From the NCBI RefSeq assembly GCF_008364625.2, contig NZ_CP126604.1:3286001-3350000 (forward strand): 64,000 nt of DNA, written 5' to 3'. The DNA comes from Enterobacter dykesii. GTDB taxonomy: Bacteria > Pseudomonadota > Gammaproteobacteria > Enterobacterales > Enterobacteriaceae. Numbering within the stretch: position 1 is the stretch's first letter; each line of letters opens with the position of its first letter. Below, piece by piece: positions 11,475 through 22,469 of this stretch. Below the pieces are notes generated by a model, which saw only the letters and a program-made list of their open reading frames with translations, was not told the origin of the DNA and made no database searches. The translations under genes were made by a program, and so were the position numbers.

Positions 11475-14400
11475 ATGGCGAATTTTTTCATCGATCGCCC
11501 CATTTTTGCCTGGGTGCTTGCCATCCTGTTGTGTCTGACAGGCGTCCTGGCGATTACTTCACTTCCTGTTGAGCAATACCCCGATCTGGCACCGCCTAAC
11601 GTGCGCGTCACCGCAAACTACCCCGGCGCTTCCGCACAAACGCTGGAAAACACCGTGACGCAGGTTATCGAGCAGAACATGACGGGTCTGGATAACCTGA
11701 TGTACATGTCCTCGCAAAGTAGCGCCACGGGTCAGGCGACGGTTACCCTGAGCTTTAAGGCGGGCACCGACCCGGACGAAGCGGTGCAGCAGGTGCAAAA
11801 CCAGCTGCAGTCGGCTATGCGCAAGCTGCCCCAGGCGGTGCAGAACCAGGGCGTGACCGTGCGTAAAACCGGCGATACCAACATTTTGACCATCGCGTTT
11901 GTCTCGACCGATGGCTCGATGGATAAACAGGACATCGCGGACTACGTCGCCAGTAATATTCAGGATCCCATCAGCCGGATTAACGGCGTCGGGGATATCG
12001 ACGCCTACGGCTCACAGTACTCCATGCGCATCTGGCTCGATCCCAACAAGCTCAACAGCTACCAGATGACGGCAACCGACGTGACGGATGCCATAAAGGC
12101 CCAGAACGCCCAGATTGCCGTGGGGCAACTGGGGGGAACGCCTTCCATTGATAAGCAAGCCCTGAACGCCACCATTAATTCGCAATCCCTGCTGCAGACG
12201 CCGGACCAGTTCCGCAACATCACCCTGCGCGTGAATCAGGACGGATCGGAAGTGCGTCTGGGCGATGTCGCCACGGTGGAAATGGGGGCGGAAAAATACG
12301 ACTACCTGAGCCGCTTTAACGGCAATCAGGCCTCCGGTCTGGGGATTAAACTGGCCTCCGGCGCAAACGAAATGGCCACGGCGAAACTGGTGTTAGACCG
12401 TCTGGACGAGCTTTCTCAGTATTTCCCGCACGGGCTGGAGTACAAAGTCGCCTATGAAACCACCTCCTTCGTAAAAGCGTCGATCGAGGACGTGGTTAAG
12501 ACCCTGCTGGAAGCCATCGCGCTGGTGTTCCTGGTGATGTACCTGTTCCTGCAAAACTTCCGCGCGACGCTGATCCCAACCATTGCCGTTCCCGTGGTGC
12601 TGCTGGGGACCTTTGCGGTGCTTTACGCGTTCGGGTACAGCATTAATACCCTGACGATGTTTGCGATGGTGCTGGCAATCGGCCTTCTGGTGGATGATGC
12701 CATCGTGGTGGTTGAAAACGTCGAGCGCATCATGAGCGAAGAAGGACTCTCTCCGCGCCAGGCGACGCGCAAGTCCATGGGGCAAATTCAGGGGGCGCTG
12801 GTCGGGATTGCGATGGTGCTGTCGGCCGTCTTTATCCCGATGGCCTTCTTTGGCGGCACCACCGGGGCGATTTACCGCCAGTTCTCGATCACCATCGTCT
12901 CGGCGATGGTGCTCTCCGTGCTGGTGGCGCTGATCCTCACTCCCGCGCTGTGCGCCACCATTCTGAAACCGCTGCACAAAGGGGAGCATCACGGGCAAAA
13001 AGGGTTCTTCGGCTGGTTTAACCGGATGTTCGACCGCAATGCCGCGCGGTATGAATCTGCCGTCGGTGGGGTGCTCCATCGCAGCCTGCGCTGGATGATG
13101 ATTTACGTTGTGCTGCTGGGCGGCATGGTCTGGCTGTTTATGCATCTCCCCACCTCGTTCCTGCCGATGGAAGACAGGGGCATGTTCACCACCTCGGTGC
13201 AGCTCCCGAGCGGCGCAACGCAGCAGCAGACGCTGAAAGTGGTCCAGAAAGTGGAGCAGTACTTCTTCACCAAAGAGAAAGATAACGTTGTGTCGGTCTT
13301 CTCTACCGTCGGCTCCGGGCCGGGTGGAAACGGGCAAAACGTCGCCCGCATGTTCGTCCGCCTGAAGGACTGGGACGAGCGCGATACCCGGACGGGCACC
13401 TCGTTTGCCATCATTGAACGTGCGACAAAAGCCTTTGCGCACATCAAAGAGGCGCGCGTCTTTGCCAGCAGCCCGCCGGCGATAAGCGGGCTGGGCAGTT
13501 CCGCCGGGTTCGATATGGAGCTCCAGGATCACGCCGGCGCGGGCCACACGGCGCTGATGGCGGCACGCGATAAGCTGTTAGCGCTGGCGGGCAACGATCC
13601 CGGCCTGACCCGCGTTCGCCATAACGGTCTGGATGACAGCCCGCAGCTCCAGGTGGATATCGACCAGCGTAAGGCGCAGGCGCTGGGCGTGTCGATCAAC
13701 GATATCAACGACACCCTGCAAACGGCGTGGGGCTCGAGCTATGTGAATGACTTTATGGATCGCGGCCGCGTGAAAAAAGTGTATGTCCAGTCCGCCGCGC
13801 CGTTCCGCATGCTGCCGGATGATATAAACCGCTGGTTTGTCAGGAATAACGCTGGCGGCATGGTGCCGTTTTCTGCCTTTGCGACATCGCACTGGGAGAG
13901 CGGATCGCCACGCCTGGAGCGCTATAACGGCTATTCTGCGGTTGAAATCGTCGGGGAAGCCGCGCCGGGCGTCAGCACCGGTACCGCCATGGACACCATG
14001 GAAAAACTGGTCCAGCAGCTGCCGGCTGGTTTTGGTCTCGAGTGGACGGCCATGTCTTACCAGGAGCGTCTCTCAGGGGCGCAGGCCCCGGCCCTTTACG
14101 CGCTCTCGCTGCTGGTGGTCTTCCTCTGCCTTGCCGCACTGTATGAGAGCTGGTCGGTCCCGTTCTCGGTCATGCTGGTCGTGCCCCTTGGGGTTATCGG
14201 TGCGCTGCTCGCGACCTGGATGCGCGGCCTCGAGAACGATGTTTACTTCCAGGTGGGCCTGCTCACCGTCATTGGGCTATCGGCGAAAAACGCCATTCTG
14301 ATCGTTGAGTTTGCCAACGAGATGAATGCTAAAGGCCATGAACTGATGGCCGCCACGCTGCACGCCTGCCGTCAGCGCTTACGCCCGATCCTGATGACGT

Positions 14401-14588
14401 CGCTGGCGTTTATTTTTGGTGTGCTGCCGATGGCAACCAGTACGGGCGCAGGCTCCAGCAGCCAGCATGCCGTCGGCACAGGGGTCATGGGCGGCATGAT
14501 TTCGGCCACCATTCTGGCCATTTACTTCGTTCCGCTGTTCTTTGTGCTGGTGCGTCGCCGCTTCCCGCTAAAGGAACGTGCTGAGTAA
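11475..14588 (+). CDS. acrD: RND multidrug efflux pump AcrD
   Basis: AcrD is the inner-membrane proton antiporter that, with AcrA and TolC, exports aminoglycosides and other amphiphilic compounds. The 1037 residues have the full RND layout of 12 membrane helices and two large periplasmic loops. Proton-relay residues are visible: D407 and D408 in [14 protein letters not shown], and K938 in [14 protein letters not shown]. The N-terminus [17 protein letters not shown] is typical. Its position between narQ and ypfM/yffB is the E. coli position, which separates it from the paralogues acrB and acrF. CpxR- and BaeR-type boxes precede it and a strong terminator follows. Confidence 0.97.
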   Translation: MANFFIDRPIFAWVLAILLCLTGVLAITSLPVEQYPDLAPPNVRVTANYPGASAQTLENTVTQVIEQNMTGLDNLMYMSSQSSATGQATVTLSFKAGTDPDEAVQQVQNQLQSAMRKLPQAVQNQGVTVRKTGDTNILTIAFVSTDGSMDKQDIADYVASNIQDPISRINGVGDIDAYGSQYSMRIWLDPNKLNSYQMTATDVTDAIKAQNAQIAVGQLGGTPSIDKQALNATINSQSLLQTPDQFRNITLRVNQDGSEVRLGDVATVEMGAEKYDYLSRFNGNQASGLGIKLASGANEMATAKLVLDRLDELSQYFPHGLEYKVAYETTSFVKASIEDVVKTLLEAIALVFLVMYLFLQNFRATLIPTIAVPVVLLGTFAVLYAFGYSINTLTMFAMVLAIGLLVDDAIVVVENVERIMSEEGLSPRQATRKSMGQIQGALVGIAMVLSAVFIPMAFFGGTTGAIYRQFSITIVSAMVLSVLVALILTPALCATILKPLHKGEHHGQKGFFGWFNRMFDRNAARYESAVGGVLHRSLRWMMIYVVLLGGMVWLFMHLPTSFLPMEDRGMFTTSVQLPSGATQQQTLKVVQKVEQYFFTKEKDNVVSVFSTVGSGPGGNGQNVARMFVRLKDWDERDTRTGTSFAIIERATKAFAHIKEARVFASSPPAISGLGSSAGFDMELQDHAGAGHTALMAARDKLLALAGNDPGLTRVRHNGLDDSPQLQVDIDQRKAQALGVSINDINDTLQTAWGSSYVNDFMDRGRVKKVYVQSAAPFRMLPDDINRWFVRNNAGGMVPFSAFATSHWESGSPRLERYNGYSAVEIVGEAAPGVSTGTAMDTMEKLVQQLPAGFGLEWTAMSYQERLSGAQAPALYALSLLVVFLCLAALYESWSVPFSVMLVVPLGVIGALLATWMRGLENDVYFQVGLLTVIGLSAKNAILIVEFANEMNAKGHELMAATLHACRQRLRPILMTSLAFIFGVLPMATSTGAGSSSQHAVGTGVMGGMISATILAIYFVPLFFVLVRRRFPLKERAE

Positions 14589-14600
14589 GTGATTGAAATA

Positions 14601-14631
14601 AAAAAAGGCGGCTTTATCGGCCGCCTTTTTA
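14601..14631 (+). terminator. Intrinsic terminator of acrD
   Basis: The stem GGCGGC (14607-14612) pairs with GCCGCC (14620-14625) and is followed by TTTTT. A run of A before the stem makes it able to work in the opposite direction for ypfM as well. Confidence 0.85.
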
Positions 14632-14697
14632 TTGTGTGATTAATTCACACTATGGTTATTTTACTTATTTTAGTGCTCTTGCAATTCTTACTGAATG

Positions 14698-14757
14698 TCA
14701 TTTACGAAGCATGCCTTCGATAAAATCTTTCCAGTTCCCCAGTTCACGTTCAATCAT
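14698..14757 (-). CDS. ypfM: Small protein YpfM (19 residues)
   Basis: The frame encodes MIERELGNWKDFIEGMLRK and stop. It differs from my recollection of E. coli YpfM at one position (G instead of V before MLRK). A strong ribosome site (AGAGAGG, about 5 nt before the ATG) supports translation. E. coli YpfM was detected as a stably expressed short protein in the same place, between acrD and yffB on the opposite strand. Its function is unknown. The sequence could form a short amphipathic helix. Confidence 0.9.
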   Translation of the reverse strand: MIERELGNWKDFIEGMLRK

Positions 14758-15144
14758 AACAACCTCTCTTATTATTATGCGCATTCTACAAAAACGGACC
14801 ATCATTGTGAAGACTATTTAACCAATTGCTGTGATTGTACCCCACGTCCTGCGGGGATTTATGATAAATATGAACGGAGAGGCCTCAATTTTTTGTGACG
14901 GCTAGCAATATTTTGAAATAACCCCACGGACGGGTGAGTTTTATTTTACCCGCTGAGTTTATTCGAAATTTAAACCTTATGGACATCTATGCTTAAATGA
15001 TGAAAGAATATTCAGCGTACAGATGTGAGTTGAATTAAGATGAAGCGTAAATCCAGACGATTCCTCAATGTGTTATATTCTACTTAAGGATATATCTTCG
15101 AATTTACTGAACATTTAATCATCATTAGGTCAAAAGGATTCACC
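14758..15144. other. AT-rich intergenic stretch between ypfM and yffB
   Basis: 387 bp with no gene that I can support. It must hold the divergent promoters of ypfM and of yffB-dapE. TTATATTC near 15073-15080 is a plausible -10 for yffB, about 66 nt before its ATG. A weak hairpin-like element (ACGGGTGAG with a downstream ACCCGCT) lies near 14930-14958. I see no RNA gene. Confidence 0.5.
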
Positions 15145-15495
15145 ATGGTTGTGATGTACGGCATTAAAAATTGCGACACCATCAAAAAAGCCCGCCGCTG
15201 GCTGGAAGAAAACAACCTAGAGTACCGCTTCCACGATTACCGAGCCGACGGGCTTGATGCAGAATTTCTGCATAGCGCGATCGGCGAACTGGGGTGGGAA
15301 GCACTGCTGAACACCCGCGGTATCACCTGGCGTAAACTGGACGAATCTCTGCGCGCCAGCATCAACGACGCTGACAGCGCGGCAAAACTGATGCTCGAGA
15401 TGCCGGCAATTATCAAACGCCCATTGCTCTGCGCGCCAGGGCAGCCTATGCTGCTGGGTTTCAGTGAAACCCTTTATTCCGACTTTTTTCGTTGA
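15145..15495 (+). CDS. yffB: ArsC/Spx-family protein YffB
   Basis: This 116-residue thioredoxin-fold protein of the ArsC/Spx family carries one N-terminal cysteine (C10) in [16 protein letters not shown]. It also has the conserved TRGITWRKL and IIKRPLL segments, the latter being the family's cis-proline/glutathione-binding region. The E. coli orthologue has been proposed to be a glutathione-dependent thiol reductase, but its substrate is unknown. It lies 10 nt before dapE and is probably cotranscribed with it, as in E. coli. Confidence 0.92.
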   Translation: MVVMYGIKNCDTIKKARRWLEENNLEYRFHDYRADGLDAEFLHSAIGELGWEALLNTRGITWRKLDESLRASINDADSAAKLMLEMPAIIKRPLLCAPGQPMLLGFSETLYSDFFR

Positions 15496-15505
15496 GGTGT
15501 AGTTT

Positions 15506-16633
15506 ATGTCATGCCCGGTCATTGAGCTGACTCAGCAGCTTATTCGCCGTCCTTCCCTTAGCCCGGACGACGCAGGTTGTCAGGCTCTTATGATTGAACG
15601 CCTGCGTGCCATCGGTTTTACCGTTGAACGCATGGATTTTGGCGATACCCAGAACTTCTGGGCGTGGCGCGGCCAGGGCGAAACGCTGGCCTTTGCCGGG
15701 CATACTGACGTCGTTCCCGCCGGTGACGCGGATCGCTGGATTAACCCACCGTTTGAGCCGACTATCCGCGACGGTATGCTGTTTGGTCGCGGCGCGGCAG
15801 ACATGAAAGGCTCTCTGGCGGCAATGGTCGTGGCGGCAGAGCGCTTTGTGGCTCAGCATCCGAACCACAAAAACCGTCTCGCGTTTTTAATCACCTCCGA
15901 CGAAGAAGCCAGCGCCCATAACGGCACCGTGAAGGTCGTTGAGGCGCTGATGGCCCGTAACGAGCGTCTCGACTACTGCCTGGTCGGTGAGCCGTCCAGT
16001 ACCGAAGTGGTGGGTGACGTCGTCAAAAACGGTCGTCGCGGCTCGCTGACCTGTAACCTGACCATTCACGGCGTTCAGGGGCATGTTGCTTATCCGCACC
16101 TGGCCGATAACCCGGTCCATCGCGCTGCGCCGATGCTGAGCGAGCTGGTGGGTATCGAGTGGGACAAAGGCAACGAATTCTTCCCGCCGACCAGCATGCA
16201 AATTGCGAACGTCAAGGCCGGGACCGGCAGCAATAACGTGATCCCGGGTGATTACTTCGTCCAGTTTAACTTCCGCTTCAGCACCGAACTGACCGATGAG
16301 ATGATCAAGGCGCGCGTCGTCGCCCTGCTGGAAAAATACCACCTGCGCTACACCGTGGAGTGGTGGCTTTCAGGCCAGCCGTTCCTGACGCAACGTGGCA
16401 AACTGGTGGATGCGGTGGTGAACGCCATCGAGCACTATAATGAAATTAAGCCACAGCTGCTGACAACGGGTGGCACCTCAGACGGACGCTTTATTGCCCG
16501 TATGGGTGCCCAGGTTGTCGAACTGGGTCCAGTGAACGCAACCATTCATAAAATCAATGAGTGTGTCAATGCGGCAGATTTGCAACTGCTGGCCCGTATG
16601 TATCAACGTATTATGGAGCAACTCGTCGCCTGA
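15506..16633 (+). CDS. dapE: Succinyl-diaminopimelate desuccinylase
   Basis: DapE hydrolyses N-succinyl-LL-2,6-diaminopimelate to LL-diaminopimelate and succinate in the lysine/peptidoglycan pathway. It is an M20 di-zinc enzyme of 375 residues. Metal ligands and catalytic residues are visible: H66 and D68 in AGHTDVV, D99 in GRGAADMKG, and E133-E134 in TSDEEA. The ribosome site GAGG precedes the ATG. dapA, another gene of the pathway, lies about 6 kb downstream. Confidence 0.97.
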   Translation: MSCPVIELTQQLIRRPSLSPDDAGCQALMIERLRAIGFTVERMDFGDTQNFWAWRGQGETLAFAGHTDVVPAGDADRWINPPFEPTIRDGMLFGRGAADMKGSLAAMVVAAERFVAQHPNHKNRLAFLITSDEEASAHNGTVKVVEALMARNERLDYCLVGEPSSTEVVGDVVKNGRRGSLTCNLTIHGVQGHVAYPHLADNPVHRAAPMLSELVGIEWDKGNEFFPPTSMQIANVKAGTGSNNVIPGDYFVQFNFRFSTELTDEMIKARVVALLEKYHLRYTVEWWLSGQPFLTQRGKLVDAVVNAIEHYNEIKPQLLTTGGTSDGRFIARMGAQVVELGPVNATIHKINECVNAADLQLLARMYQRIMEQLVA

Positions 16634-16657
16634 CGAACGCTCTGAGAGGAATAGCGA

Positions 16658-16855
16658 ATGGATTGGCTTTCAAAGTACTGGTGGATTCTGGTGTTAGTTT
16701 TTCTGGTTGGCGTTTTGCTTAACGTGATTAAAGATCTTAAGCGCGTTGACCATAAAAAATTTCTCGCCAACAAACCGGATCTTCCCCCGCACCGTGATTT
16801 TAACGACAAGTGGGACGATGACGACGACTGGCCGAACAAGGACCAGAAGAAGTAA
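16658..16855 (+). CDS. ypfN: UPF0370 small membrane protein YpfN
   Basis: This 65-residue protein has one N-terminal membrane helix (about residues 5-25, [17 protein letters not shown]) and a basic then acidic cytoplasmic tail, DKWDDDDDW, typical of the UPF0370 family. Its role is unknown. It begins 24 nt after dapE with the ribosome site GAGAGG and sits in the same transcriptional direction. Confidence 0.92.
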   Translation: MDWLSKYWWILVLVFLVGVLLNVIKDLKRVDHKKFLANKPDLPPHRDFNDKWDDDDDWPNKDQKK

Positions 16856-16862
16856 TCGTTAA

Positions 16863-16891
16863 GTTTCCCCTCTCCCCGGGAGAGGGGGAAA
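16863..16891. repeat. Palindrome between ypfN and ypfH
   Basis: Near-perfect inverted repeat GTTTCCCCTCTCCCC followed directly by its complement, GGGAGAGGGGGAAAC. It shares the CCCTCTCCC/GGGAGAGGG core of the units at 176 and 58499. It lies between two converging genes, so it may serve as a two-way terminator. Confidence 0.65.
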
Positions 16892-16893
16892 CC

Positions 16894-17589
16894 TCACATA
16901 AACTCTACAATATCATCGTTATCCGGCTTGCCGCCGCTGAGCGCTTCATCAAAGTAGTGCTTTGGTACGGTATAGCGCAAACGATCGAGCGCGAACTGCA
17001 TGCTACGGTCGTCAATCGCGTGGCCCAGATCGTCCACGATATCCAGCGTCACGTCTCCCCCTTCGCGAATCAGCGCTTCCTGAGCGGCAACCGCATGCGA
17101 GAGCTCAATCACCCGGTCTTCGCCACCGTGGATCAGGTGGATCGTGGTCTGCGTGGTCGCGCTTGTCGGTAACGTCGCAAAGCGGCCGTTAAACGCTATC
17201 ACCCGTGAAGCCAAACCCGGCTGCGCTTTTACGCTTTCCAGCGACATGATTGACCCCTGCGAGAAGCCAATCAGCGCGGTCGCGTCAGCACCCACGCCGC
17301 TCTGCTGCTGCCAGTAGCGGACGATGTCGATAAAGGTCGGCATGATGGCGTCAATGCGAGCCTGACGGTTCTCTTCCGTCACGCCCTGCACAGAGAACCA
17401 CTGGCGTCCGTTCGGACCACATGGCTCTACGCCACCGATGCTGACAATCAATGCCTCCGGAAAAACGGGCGCAAACCAGCTGCCAATCTGACCCATATTG
17501 ACGGCATTATCACCTACGCCATGAAACAGAAGCAGTAACTGTTTAGCCGGTTTGTCAGGGCTTTGAACAACAAAATGGTCGTGTTTCAT
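16894..17589 (-). CDS. ypfH: Carboxylesterase YpfH
   Basis: A 231-residue alpha/beta hydrolase of the carboxylesterase/phospholipase family, active on short acyl esters in E. coli. The nucleophile S110 lies in LIGFSQG, the oxyanion segment is LLFHGVGD, and the acid and His residues are expected in HGGEDRVI and DDLGHAID. The ATG at 17589 is chosen because GGAG lies at proper spacing and the protein then begins MKHDHFVVQSPDKP, as in E. coli. A longer in-frame start at 17649 would add 20 unconserved residues. No signal peptide. Confidence 0.94.
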   Translation of the reverse strand: MKHDHFVVQSPDKPAKQLLLLFHGVGDNAVNMGQIGSWFAPVFPEALIVSIGGVEPCGPNGRQWFSVQGVTEENRQARIDAIMPTFIDIVRYWQQQSGVGADATALIGFSQGSIMSLESVKAQPGLASRVIAFNGRFATLPTSATTQTTIHLIHGGEDRVIELSHAVAAQEALIREGGDVTLDIVDDLGHAIDDRSMQFALDRLRYTVPKHYFDEALSGGKPDNDDIVEFM

Positions 17590-17662
17590 GGTGGTCTCCT
17601 TAATAGATGACCTGGATTCTACGCCTCCCGACGTGAATGACCATGCCACTTTACTGAAGAAG

Positions 17663-19609
17663 TCATTGAAAAAATTGCCATTGCAAAATGTCTTCTTTCA
17701 ACTGCTGGCAGCGCGGATAATCAAGGCTTTCAAGCGCTTGCGCGGTTTCATTTCGCAACGTTGCCAGCAACGCTTTTCGCCCGACGTCTTCCGTTTTTCC
17801 GTCCATTTTCCCACGCAGGGCCGGAAGCGGCATGTCCACGGCTAACAACAGCCGCGTCAGCGCGGCAACCGAGGTTGAAAACGCCCGGTGTGCAAACGCA
17901 AACCCCGCCAGCTCCAGCCAGTCGTCATTATTAAGGGTAGCTTCCCAGCCGTCTTCCACGGGGATCTTTTCACCGTTCCAGGCCGATAACACCCGCGCAT
18001 CGCGCTTCAGACGCTGCTGCGCCTTTTCACATAGCTGACGCCCGGCCTCGCTCTGCGGCCGCAACGCCATCGCGGTGTAGCAGCCGCTGCTGGCTTCACG
18101 ATGGCTGCCCATCCGCACCAGAACAAACCCACATTGCTGCCAGAAACGCCACAGCTCATCGGTATAACCAAAGCTCACCGAAAGATAATCTTCACCGCTG
18201 GCGCCGCGAACAAGCGCCTGGCCAATCCCTTCCCGCTGACGGTGAGGATGGACGGCAATGCGGGTCACCCGTCGTCCTCTGAGCGTCGCCGCCAGCGGAG
18301 AGCCGCCGTGCGCCGCCAGAGACTGCGCCACCAGGTTACCGCGCGGACGCCGGTACCCCGCCCACACGGCGCGGCTAAGCTCAGGTGAGAGCCCGCCCTC
18401 CTCCACCAGCCAGAGCGCCCCGGCGATAACGGGATTCGTCTCGGCAACGGAGAACTGCTGCCCGGGCGCGTCCATCATGCGGCGTAAATCGAGCGGCGAA
18501 GTGCGATAATGCGCCGCGCAGAGGAGCTCGTATACGCTCGCTGCAAGCGCCGGGCGGCTTTCCCATGCCGTCGGCGTCAAAGACGTTAAACGCACCTCCC
18601 CTTCCGGACGTCGGTCGATCAGCGTGTCGTCAAACAACAGCGCGCTGGCGACGACCCGCTCAAGCGGGCAGCCCGCCGCCCAGCGTACCGGTGTAGATAA
18701 GCTGTAGCGCTGCAGCCCGGTAAACCGACCGCAGAATTTAAGCAGGAATCCCCGGCCCGTCCCTTCATAGCCCTGCACCGTGGTGGTCAACAGCACGCGA
18801 GGGAAACGGGCAACCAGCTTTTCCAGCAGAGGTCCGGGGATAGCAGCAGCTTCATCGACAATCAGCCAGTCAGCCTGGCGTGAAGAGGCAAGCAGCGCGT
18901 CCGGGGCCATAAAATGAAAACGATCTCCGGCAAAGCGGGCGATGATATCCGTCGCCCCCTTCGACGGCGCGGTAACCACGGCGCTGCCCGCAATGCGGTT
19001 CAGCAACATGCCCGCCAGGGCTGATTTTCCGCGCCCGCGCGCGGCGGTGACGGCCACAATGCCACCCGGCATCCCCAGCAGCACATCCAGGATCTCAGCC
19101 TGCTCGCGCTGTGGGGCGCCGCTGGCAGGCTGCCAGTCTGGCGCGTCGGGTAAAGGCGGAAGGGAAAACGCGCGGCCCTGAAGCCAGACAATCGCGTCGG
19201 GATCGGCGTCAATCGTCCGGCAGAAATGGTGGACAAAATGCGGCGTGGCTATCGCTTCGGCGCTGTCGCTCCAGCGTAGTGAATCGCTGTCAGGCAACCC
19301 GGGCCACGCGTCGAGCGGCGGAACCCGCAGCACCAGAAGGCTTCCGGCGCTAAGCGTTCCGCTCAGGGCGGCAAATGCGGCAACATCAAACCCGGCGCTG
19401 GCGTCAAAAACGGCATGCCGGAACTCGCGTCCCAGCAGGCCGATGATGGCTTTTGAAGGATGTTCGTCAAGCCTTACCCAGTCTCCGGGCAAGGCGTCAC
19501 GCAGGGCCAGCGCCTGGGTTAACGTCCACTGCGCCTCGCCGCTGAGCACCACCAGCCGACGATGGCCGGTGCGCTCAAGCTCGCTTATCAGCTGTTCAAG
19601 CTCCAGCAT
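17663..19609 (-). CDS. tmcA: tRNA(Met) cytidine acetyltransferase TmcA
   Basis: TmcA makes N4-acetylcytidine at the wobble base of elongator tRNA-Met, using ATP and acetyl-CoA. The 648 residues show an N-terminal DUF1726-type domain and a RecD-like ATPase with Walker A GRGKS (192-196) and a DE box in WLIVDEAAAIPG. A GNAT acetyltransferase domain includes the acetyl-CoA loop HRQREGIGQAL. E. coli TmcA is slightly longer (671). The ATG overlaps the ypfJ stop (TAATG), so the two are translationally coupled. Confidence 0.95.
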   Translation of the reverse strand: MLELEQLISELERTGHRRLVVLSGEAQWTLTQALALRDALPGDWVRLDEHPSKAIIGLLGREFRHAVFDASAGFDVAAFAALSGTLSAGSLLVLRVPPLDAWPGLPDSDSLRWSDSAEAIATPHFVHHFCRTIDADPDAIVWLQGRAFSLPPLPDAPDWQPASGAPQREQAEILDVLLGMPGGIVAVTAARGRGKSALAGMLLNRIAGSAVVTAPSKGATDIIARFAGDRFHFMAPDALLASSRQADWLIVDEAAAIPGPLLEKLVARFPRVLLTTTVQGYEGTGRGFLLKFCGRFTGLQRYSLSTPVRWAAGCPLERVVASALLFDDTLIDRRPEGEVRLTSLTPTAWESRPALAASVYELLCAAHYRTSPLDLRRMMDAPGQQFSVAETNPVIAGALWLVEEGGLSPELSRAVWAGYRRPRGNLVAQSLAAHGGSPLAATLRGRRVTRIAVHPHRQREGIGQALVRGASGEDYLSVSFGYTDELWRFWQQCGFVLVRMGSHREASSGCYTAMALRPQSEAGRQLCEKAQQRLKRDARVLSAWNGEKIPVEDGWEATLNNDDWLELAGFAFAHRAFSTSVAALTRLLLAVDMPLPALRGKMDGKTEDVGRKALLATLRNETAQALESLDYPRCQQLKEDILQWQFFQ

Positions 19610-20475
19610 TACATCGCTTTGCCGAAGGTATTACACTGCGCCGGATCGCCGCTGTCGAAGCCGCGTTTAAACCAGCTATAGCGCTGCTGTGAGGTACCGT
19701 GAGTGAAGCTGTCCGGCACGACGCGCCCCTGGCTTTGCTGCTGAAGGCGGTCATCACCGATAGCCTGAGCGGCATTTAACGCCTCTTCAAGATCGCCGGA
19801 TTCCAGCACGCCCTGCTGCTGCATGCTGTGGCCCCAGACGCCCGCGAAGCAGTCGGCCTGCAGTTCCATTTTAACGGAAAGGCGGTTCACGTCAGCCTGA
19901 GACGCATTTTGCTGAAGCTGGCGCACTTTGGGCTCAATCCCCAGCAGCTTTTGCACGTGATGGCCGACTTCATGCGCGATCACGTAGCCCTGGGCGAAAT
20001 CACCGTCAGCGCCAAGCTTGCGTTTCATGTCATCGTAAAAAGAGAGATCGATATAGACGGTGCCGTCTGCCGGGCAGTAGAACGGCCCCATCACAGATTG
20101 CCCGGTACCGCATCCGGTGCGGGTTGCCCCCCGGTACATCACCAGCTTCGGCTGCTGGTAGGTACGCCCCATCTTTTCGAACAGCTGACTCCAGGTGTCT
20201 TCTGTTGTGGCGAGAATAACGGAGGTAAATTTGGCCGCTTCATCTTCATTCGGGCTGATGGAGCGCTGAGAATGCTCCTGCTGTTGCAGCGGCTGACCGG
20301 TCATTAAACCAGTGAGATCGACGCCGTAATACCCCGCAACCAGCACGACAATCAGCAGGATTATCCCGCCCTTGCCGCTGGGTAACCGGAAGCCAGGTCC
20401 TCCCATTGAAGGACCGCCGCCATCACCGCGTCTGTCTTCTACATTGTCACTTTCACGACGCCCTTGCCAGCGCAT
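19609..20475 (-). CDS. ypfJ: Zinc metallopeptidase-family membrane protein YpfJ
   Basis: This is a 288-residue member of the neutral zinc metallopeptidase family (Pfam PF04228). One membrane helix (about 37-53, [16 protein letters not shown]) follows a charged cytoplasmic leader. The rest is predicted periplasmic and carries the zinc motif HEVGHH (168-173). Its substrate is not known. The ATG at 20475 has GAGG 5 nt upstream. A GTG two codons earlier is possible. It is upstream of tmcA, with stop and start overlapping by one base. Confidence 0.92.
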   Translation of the reverse strand: MRWQGRRESDNVEDRRGDGGGPSMGGPGFRLPSGKGGIILLIVVLVAGYYGVDLTGLMTGQPLQQQEHSQRSISPNEDEAAKFTSVILATTEDTWSQLFEKMGRTYQQPKLVMYRGATRTGCGTGQSVMGPFYCPADGTVYIDLSFYDDMKRKLGADGDFAQGYVIAHEVGHHVQKLLGIEPKVRQLQQNASQADVNRLSVKMELQADCFAGVWGHSMQQQGVLESGDLEEALNAAQAIGDDRLQQQSQGRVVPDSFTHGTSQQRYSWFKRGFDSGDPAQCNTFGKAM

Positions 20476-20595
20476 AACCACCTCGAACTATTCCATTTAT
20501 AATAGCTATGATCGTAGGCGGTTAACGGCAAGATTACCATAGGAAACAAGGGTAAGACGCCAAAGGATGAGAACATCCTTTGGCAAGTGAGGGAG

Positions 20596-21309
20596 TTAGT
20601 CGAGCTTAACGCCTAAACGGTGAGCAACCGCTTCGTACGCTTCAATCAGGCCACCCAGGCTCTGACGGAAACGGTCTTTGTCCATTTTATCCAGGGTTTC
20701 TTTATCCCACAGGCGGCTACCGTCGGGTGAGAACTCATCGCCCAGCACCACTTCGCCTTTGAACAGACCAAACTCCAGCTTGAAGTCGACGAGGATCAGG
20801 CCCGCGTCATCAAACAGTTTTTTCAGCACGTCGTTGGCTTTGTAGGTCAGCTCTTTCATGCGCGCCAGGTTCTCCTGGTTCACCCAGCCGAAGGTTTCGC
20901 AGTAGGATTCGTTGACCATAGGGTCGTGCATCGCATCGTTTTTCAGGAACAGGTCGAACAGCGGTGGGTTCAGTTCGATACCTTCTTCAATGCCCAGACG
21001 CTTCACCAGGGAGCCCGCCGCACGGTTACGAATAACGCACTCAACCGGAACCATATCCAGTTTTTTCACCAGACATTCCGTATCGGACAGCAACGCTTCC
21101 ATCTGGGTCGGGATGCCCGCTTCGGCCAGTTTGGTCATAATAAAGTGGTTGAACTTGTTGTTCACCATGCCTTTACGATCGAACTGCTCAATGCGTGCGC
21201 CATCCCCTGCTGACGTATCATTGCGGAACTCGAGCACCAACAGATCCGGGTTTTCCGTGCTGTATACGGTCTTCGCTTTGCCACGATACAACTCAGCTTG
21301 CTTCTGCAT
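20596..21309 (-). CDS. purC: Phosphoribosylaminoimidazole-succinocarboxamide synthase (SAICAR synthetase)
   Basis: PurC joins CAIR and aspartate with ATP in purine synthesis. The protein, 237 residues from [16 protein letters not shown], has the ATP-binding N-terminal lobe and the conserved [27 protein letters not shown] and DFKLEFG segments. Two in-frame ATGs exist. The one at 21309 has AGGAG at 8 nt, while the one at 21315 leaves only 2 nt, so the former is preferred. A PurR operator covers the promoter. Confidence 0.96.
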   Translation of the reverse strand: MQKQAELYRGKAKTVYSTENPDLLVLEFRNDTSAGDGARIEQFDRKGMVNNKFNHFIMTKLAEAGIPTQMEALLSDTECLVKKLDMVPVECVIRNRAAGSLVKRLGIEEGIELNPPLFDLFLKNDAMHDPMVNESYCETFGWVNQENLARMKELTYKANDVLKKLFDDAGLILVDFKLEFGLFKGEVVLGDEFSPDGSRLWDKETLDKMDKDRFRQSLGGLIEAYEAVAHRLGVKLD

Positions 21310-21361
21310 CTTCATTACTCCTGGTGTGATGATTTGTGTTCAAAACTGGGGATATTATGCC

Positions 21362-21377
21362 ACGCACACGTTTGCGT
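21362..21377. promoter_or_regulatory. PurR operator of purC
   Basis: ACGCACACGTTTGCGT matches 15 of 16 positions of the PurR palindrome ACGCAAACGTTTGCGT. Just downstream on the minus strand is a -10-like CATAAT (21354-21359), 45-50 nt before the purC ATG. The operator therefore overlaps the expected -35 region, as in E. coli purC. Confidence 0.85.
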
Positions 21378-21385
21378 GGCACTAA

Positions 21386-21413
21386 AATAAAAAGGGCTGG
21401 ATTCACCAGCCCT
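21386..21413 (-). terminator. Terminator of the dapA-bamC operon
   Basis: On the minus strand AGGGCTGG pairs with CCAGCCCT (21393-21400 and 21406-21413), followed by TTTTATTTTAG. It lies immediately after the bamC stop and upstream of the purC promoter. Confidence 0.8.
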
Positions 21414-21418
21414 CGTAT

Positions 21419-22453
21419 TTATTTGCTGAATGCTGCCTGGAAGACAGCGACCAGCGCATCGTTCTGCGACTGGGTCAGCGTATGACCTTTTGGATCGATA
21501 AACTGCAGACTGCTGCGGTTATCAAGGTCGCCTACCTGAATCTTGTAGTCACCGGAGGCAAGCTGAGGATCTTTCGCGCCCAGTTCCTGCCATGCGCTGT
21601 CGGAGAGCGGCTTATACGTTGCCGTCATGCTGCCGGTTGAACGCGTGCTGTCGGTCACTTTCATGCCCACTTTTTCAAGCGTCGCTGGCAGACGCTGCCA
21701 GGTCTGGTTAAACGGTGCACGCACCACCAGCATTGGCAGGCCGGTATCATCCGCACCGCTTTGCACATCGAAGGTCGCGCCGTTGCGGCTCTGCGCTGCG
21801 TTGGCGGCATCGGTAGCGGTCTTATCCAGACCTGCGGCAATCACGTTCAGCATTTCGGTGCTGTAACGCTGCAGGGACGCGGCATCCGCAACCGGTTTAC
21901 CCGCCTGCTCCAGGTTCAACAGCTTAACGTTAACCGCCTGCTGGTAACCCTGTGGTTTAACGGAGACTTGATAACGACCGCGGTACTGCTGGTCTTCATC
22001 CAGACGGTTCCATTCGATCCAGTCGGTGGTTAACGTCTGGCTGGCGTCATCGCGTTTATCGATGGTGTAGTTCTTCGACTGAATGACGCTGACAACCTGC
22101 GGCCACAGCGTGCTACCGCGCGCGCTCTCAACCATCAGAGACGCCGTATCACCGGTGAACTGGGTACGCGCCCCGCTGACCAGCGCCAGAGGCTGTGCTG
22201 GCGGACGAATATCAAGCGCTTTACCGACCGGGCCGCTGCCGTTGGTCACGGGAATATTATAATCGCCGTTCTGAATCGGCAGGATCATACCAGCCGGTGC
22301 GTGAAGTTCAGCAAGCGGGGTCGCATCCAGATAGGATTCATCACCGCTCACCTGGCGCTTGTAGCGCGAATCTGAACTACAGGCAGCGAGCAGCATAACA
22401 AGCGAAACACTCGCAACCTTCGCCAGGCGCGACTTCTGTACTGAATAAGCCAT
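21419..22453 (-). CDS. bamC: Outer membrane assembly lipoprotein BamC
   Basis: BamC is a lipoprotein subunit of the BAM complex that inserts beta-barrel proteins into the outer membrane. The 344 residues begin with a lipoprotein signal ending in the lipobox LLAAC (C25), followed by [17 protein letters not shown], the unstructured segment that binds BamD. Two helix-grip domains follow. ATG at 22453 with GGGAG upstream matches E. coli. It is 16 nt downstream of dapA and forms the conserved dapA-bamC operon, ended by a clear terminator. Confidence 0.97.
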   Translation of the reverse strand: MAYSVQKSRLAKVASVSLVMLLAACSSDSRYKRQVSGDESYLDATPLAELHAPAGMILPIQNGDYNIPVTNGSGPVGKALDIRPPAQPLALVSGARTQFTGDTASLMVESARGSTLWPQVVSVIQSKNYTIDKRDDASQTLTTDWIEWNRLDEDQQYRGRYQVSVKPQGYQQAVNVKLLNLEQAGKPVADAASLQRYSTEMLNVIAAGLDKTATDAANAAQSRNGATFDVQSGADDTGLPMLVVRAPFNQTWQRLPATLEKVGMKVTDSTRSTGSMTATYKPLSDSAWQELGAKDPQLASGDYKIQVGDLDNRSSLQFIDPKGHTLTQSQNDALVAVFQAAFSK

Positions 22454-22469
22454 CAAATCTCCCTAAACT

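Noticed and set aside
14636..14821. Plus-strand frame of 61 codons after acrD
   Set aside because: It overlaps ypfM on the other strand, which matches a known protein, and has no good ribosome site.
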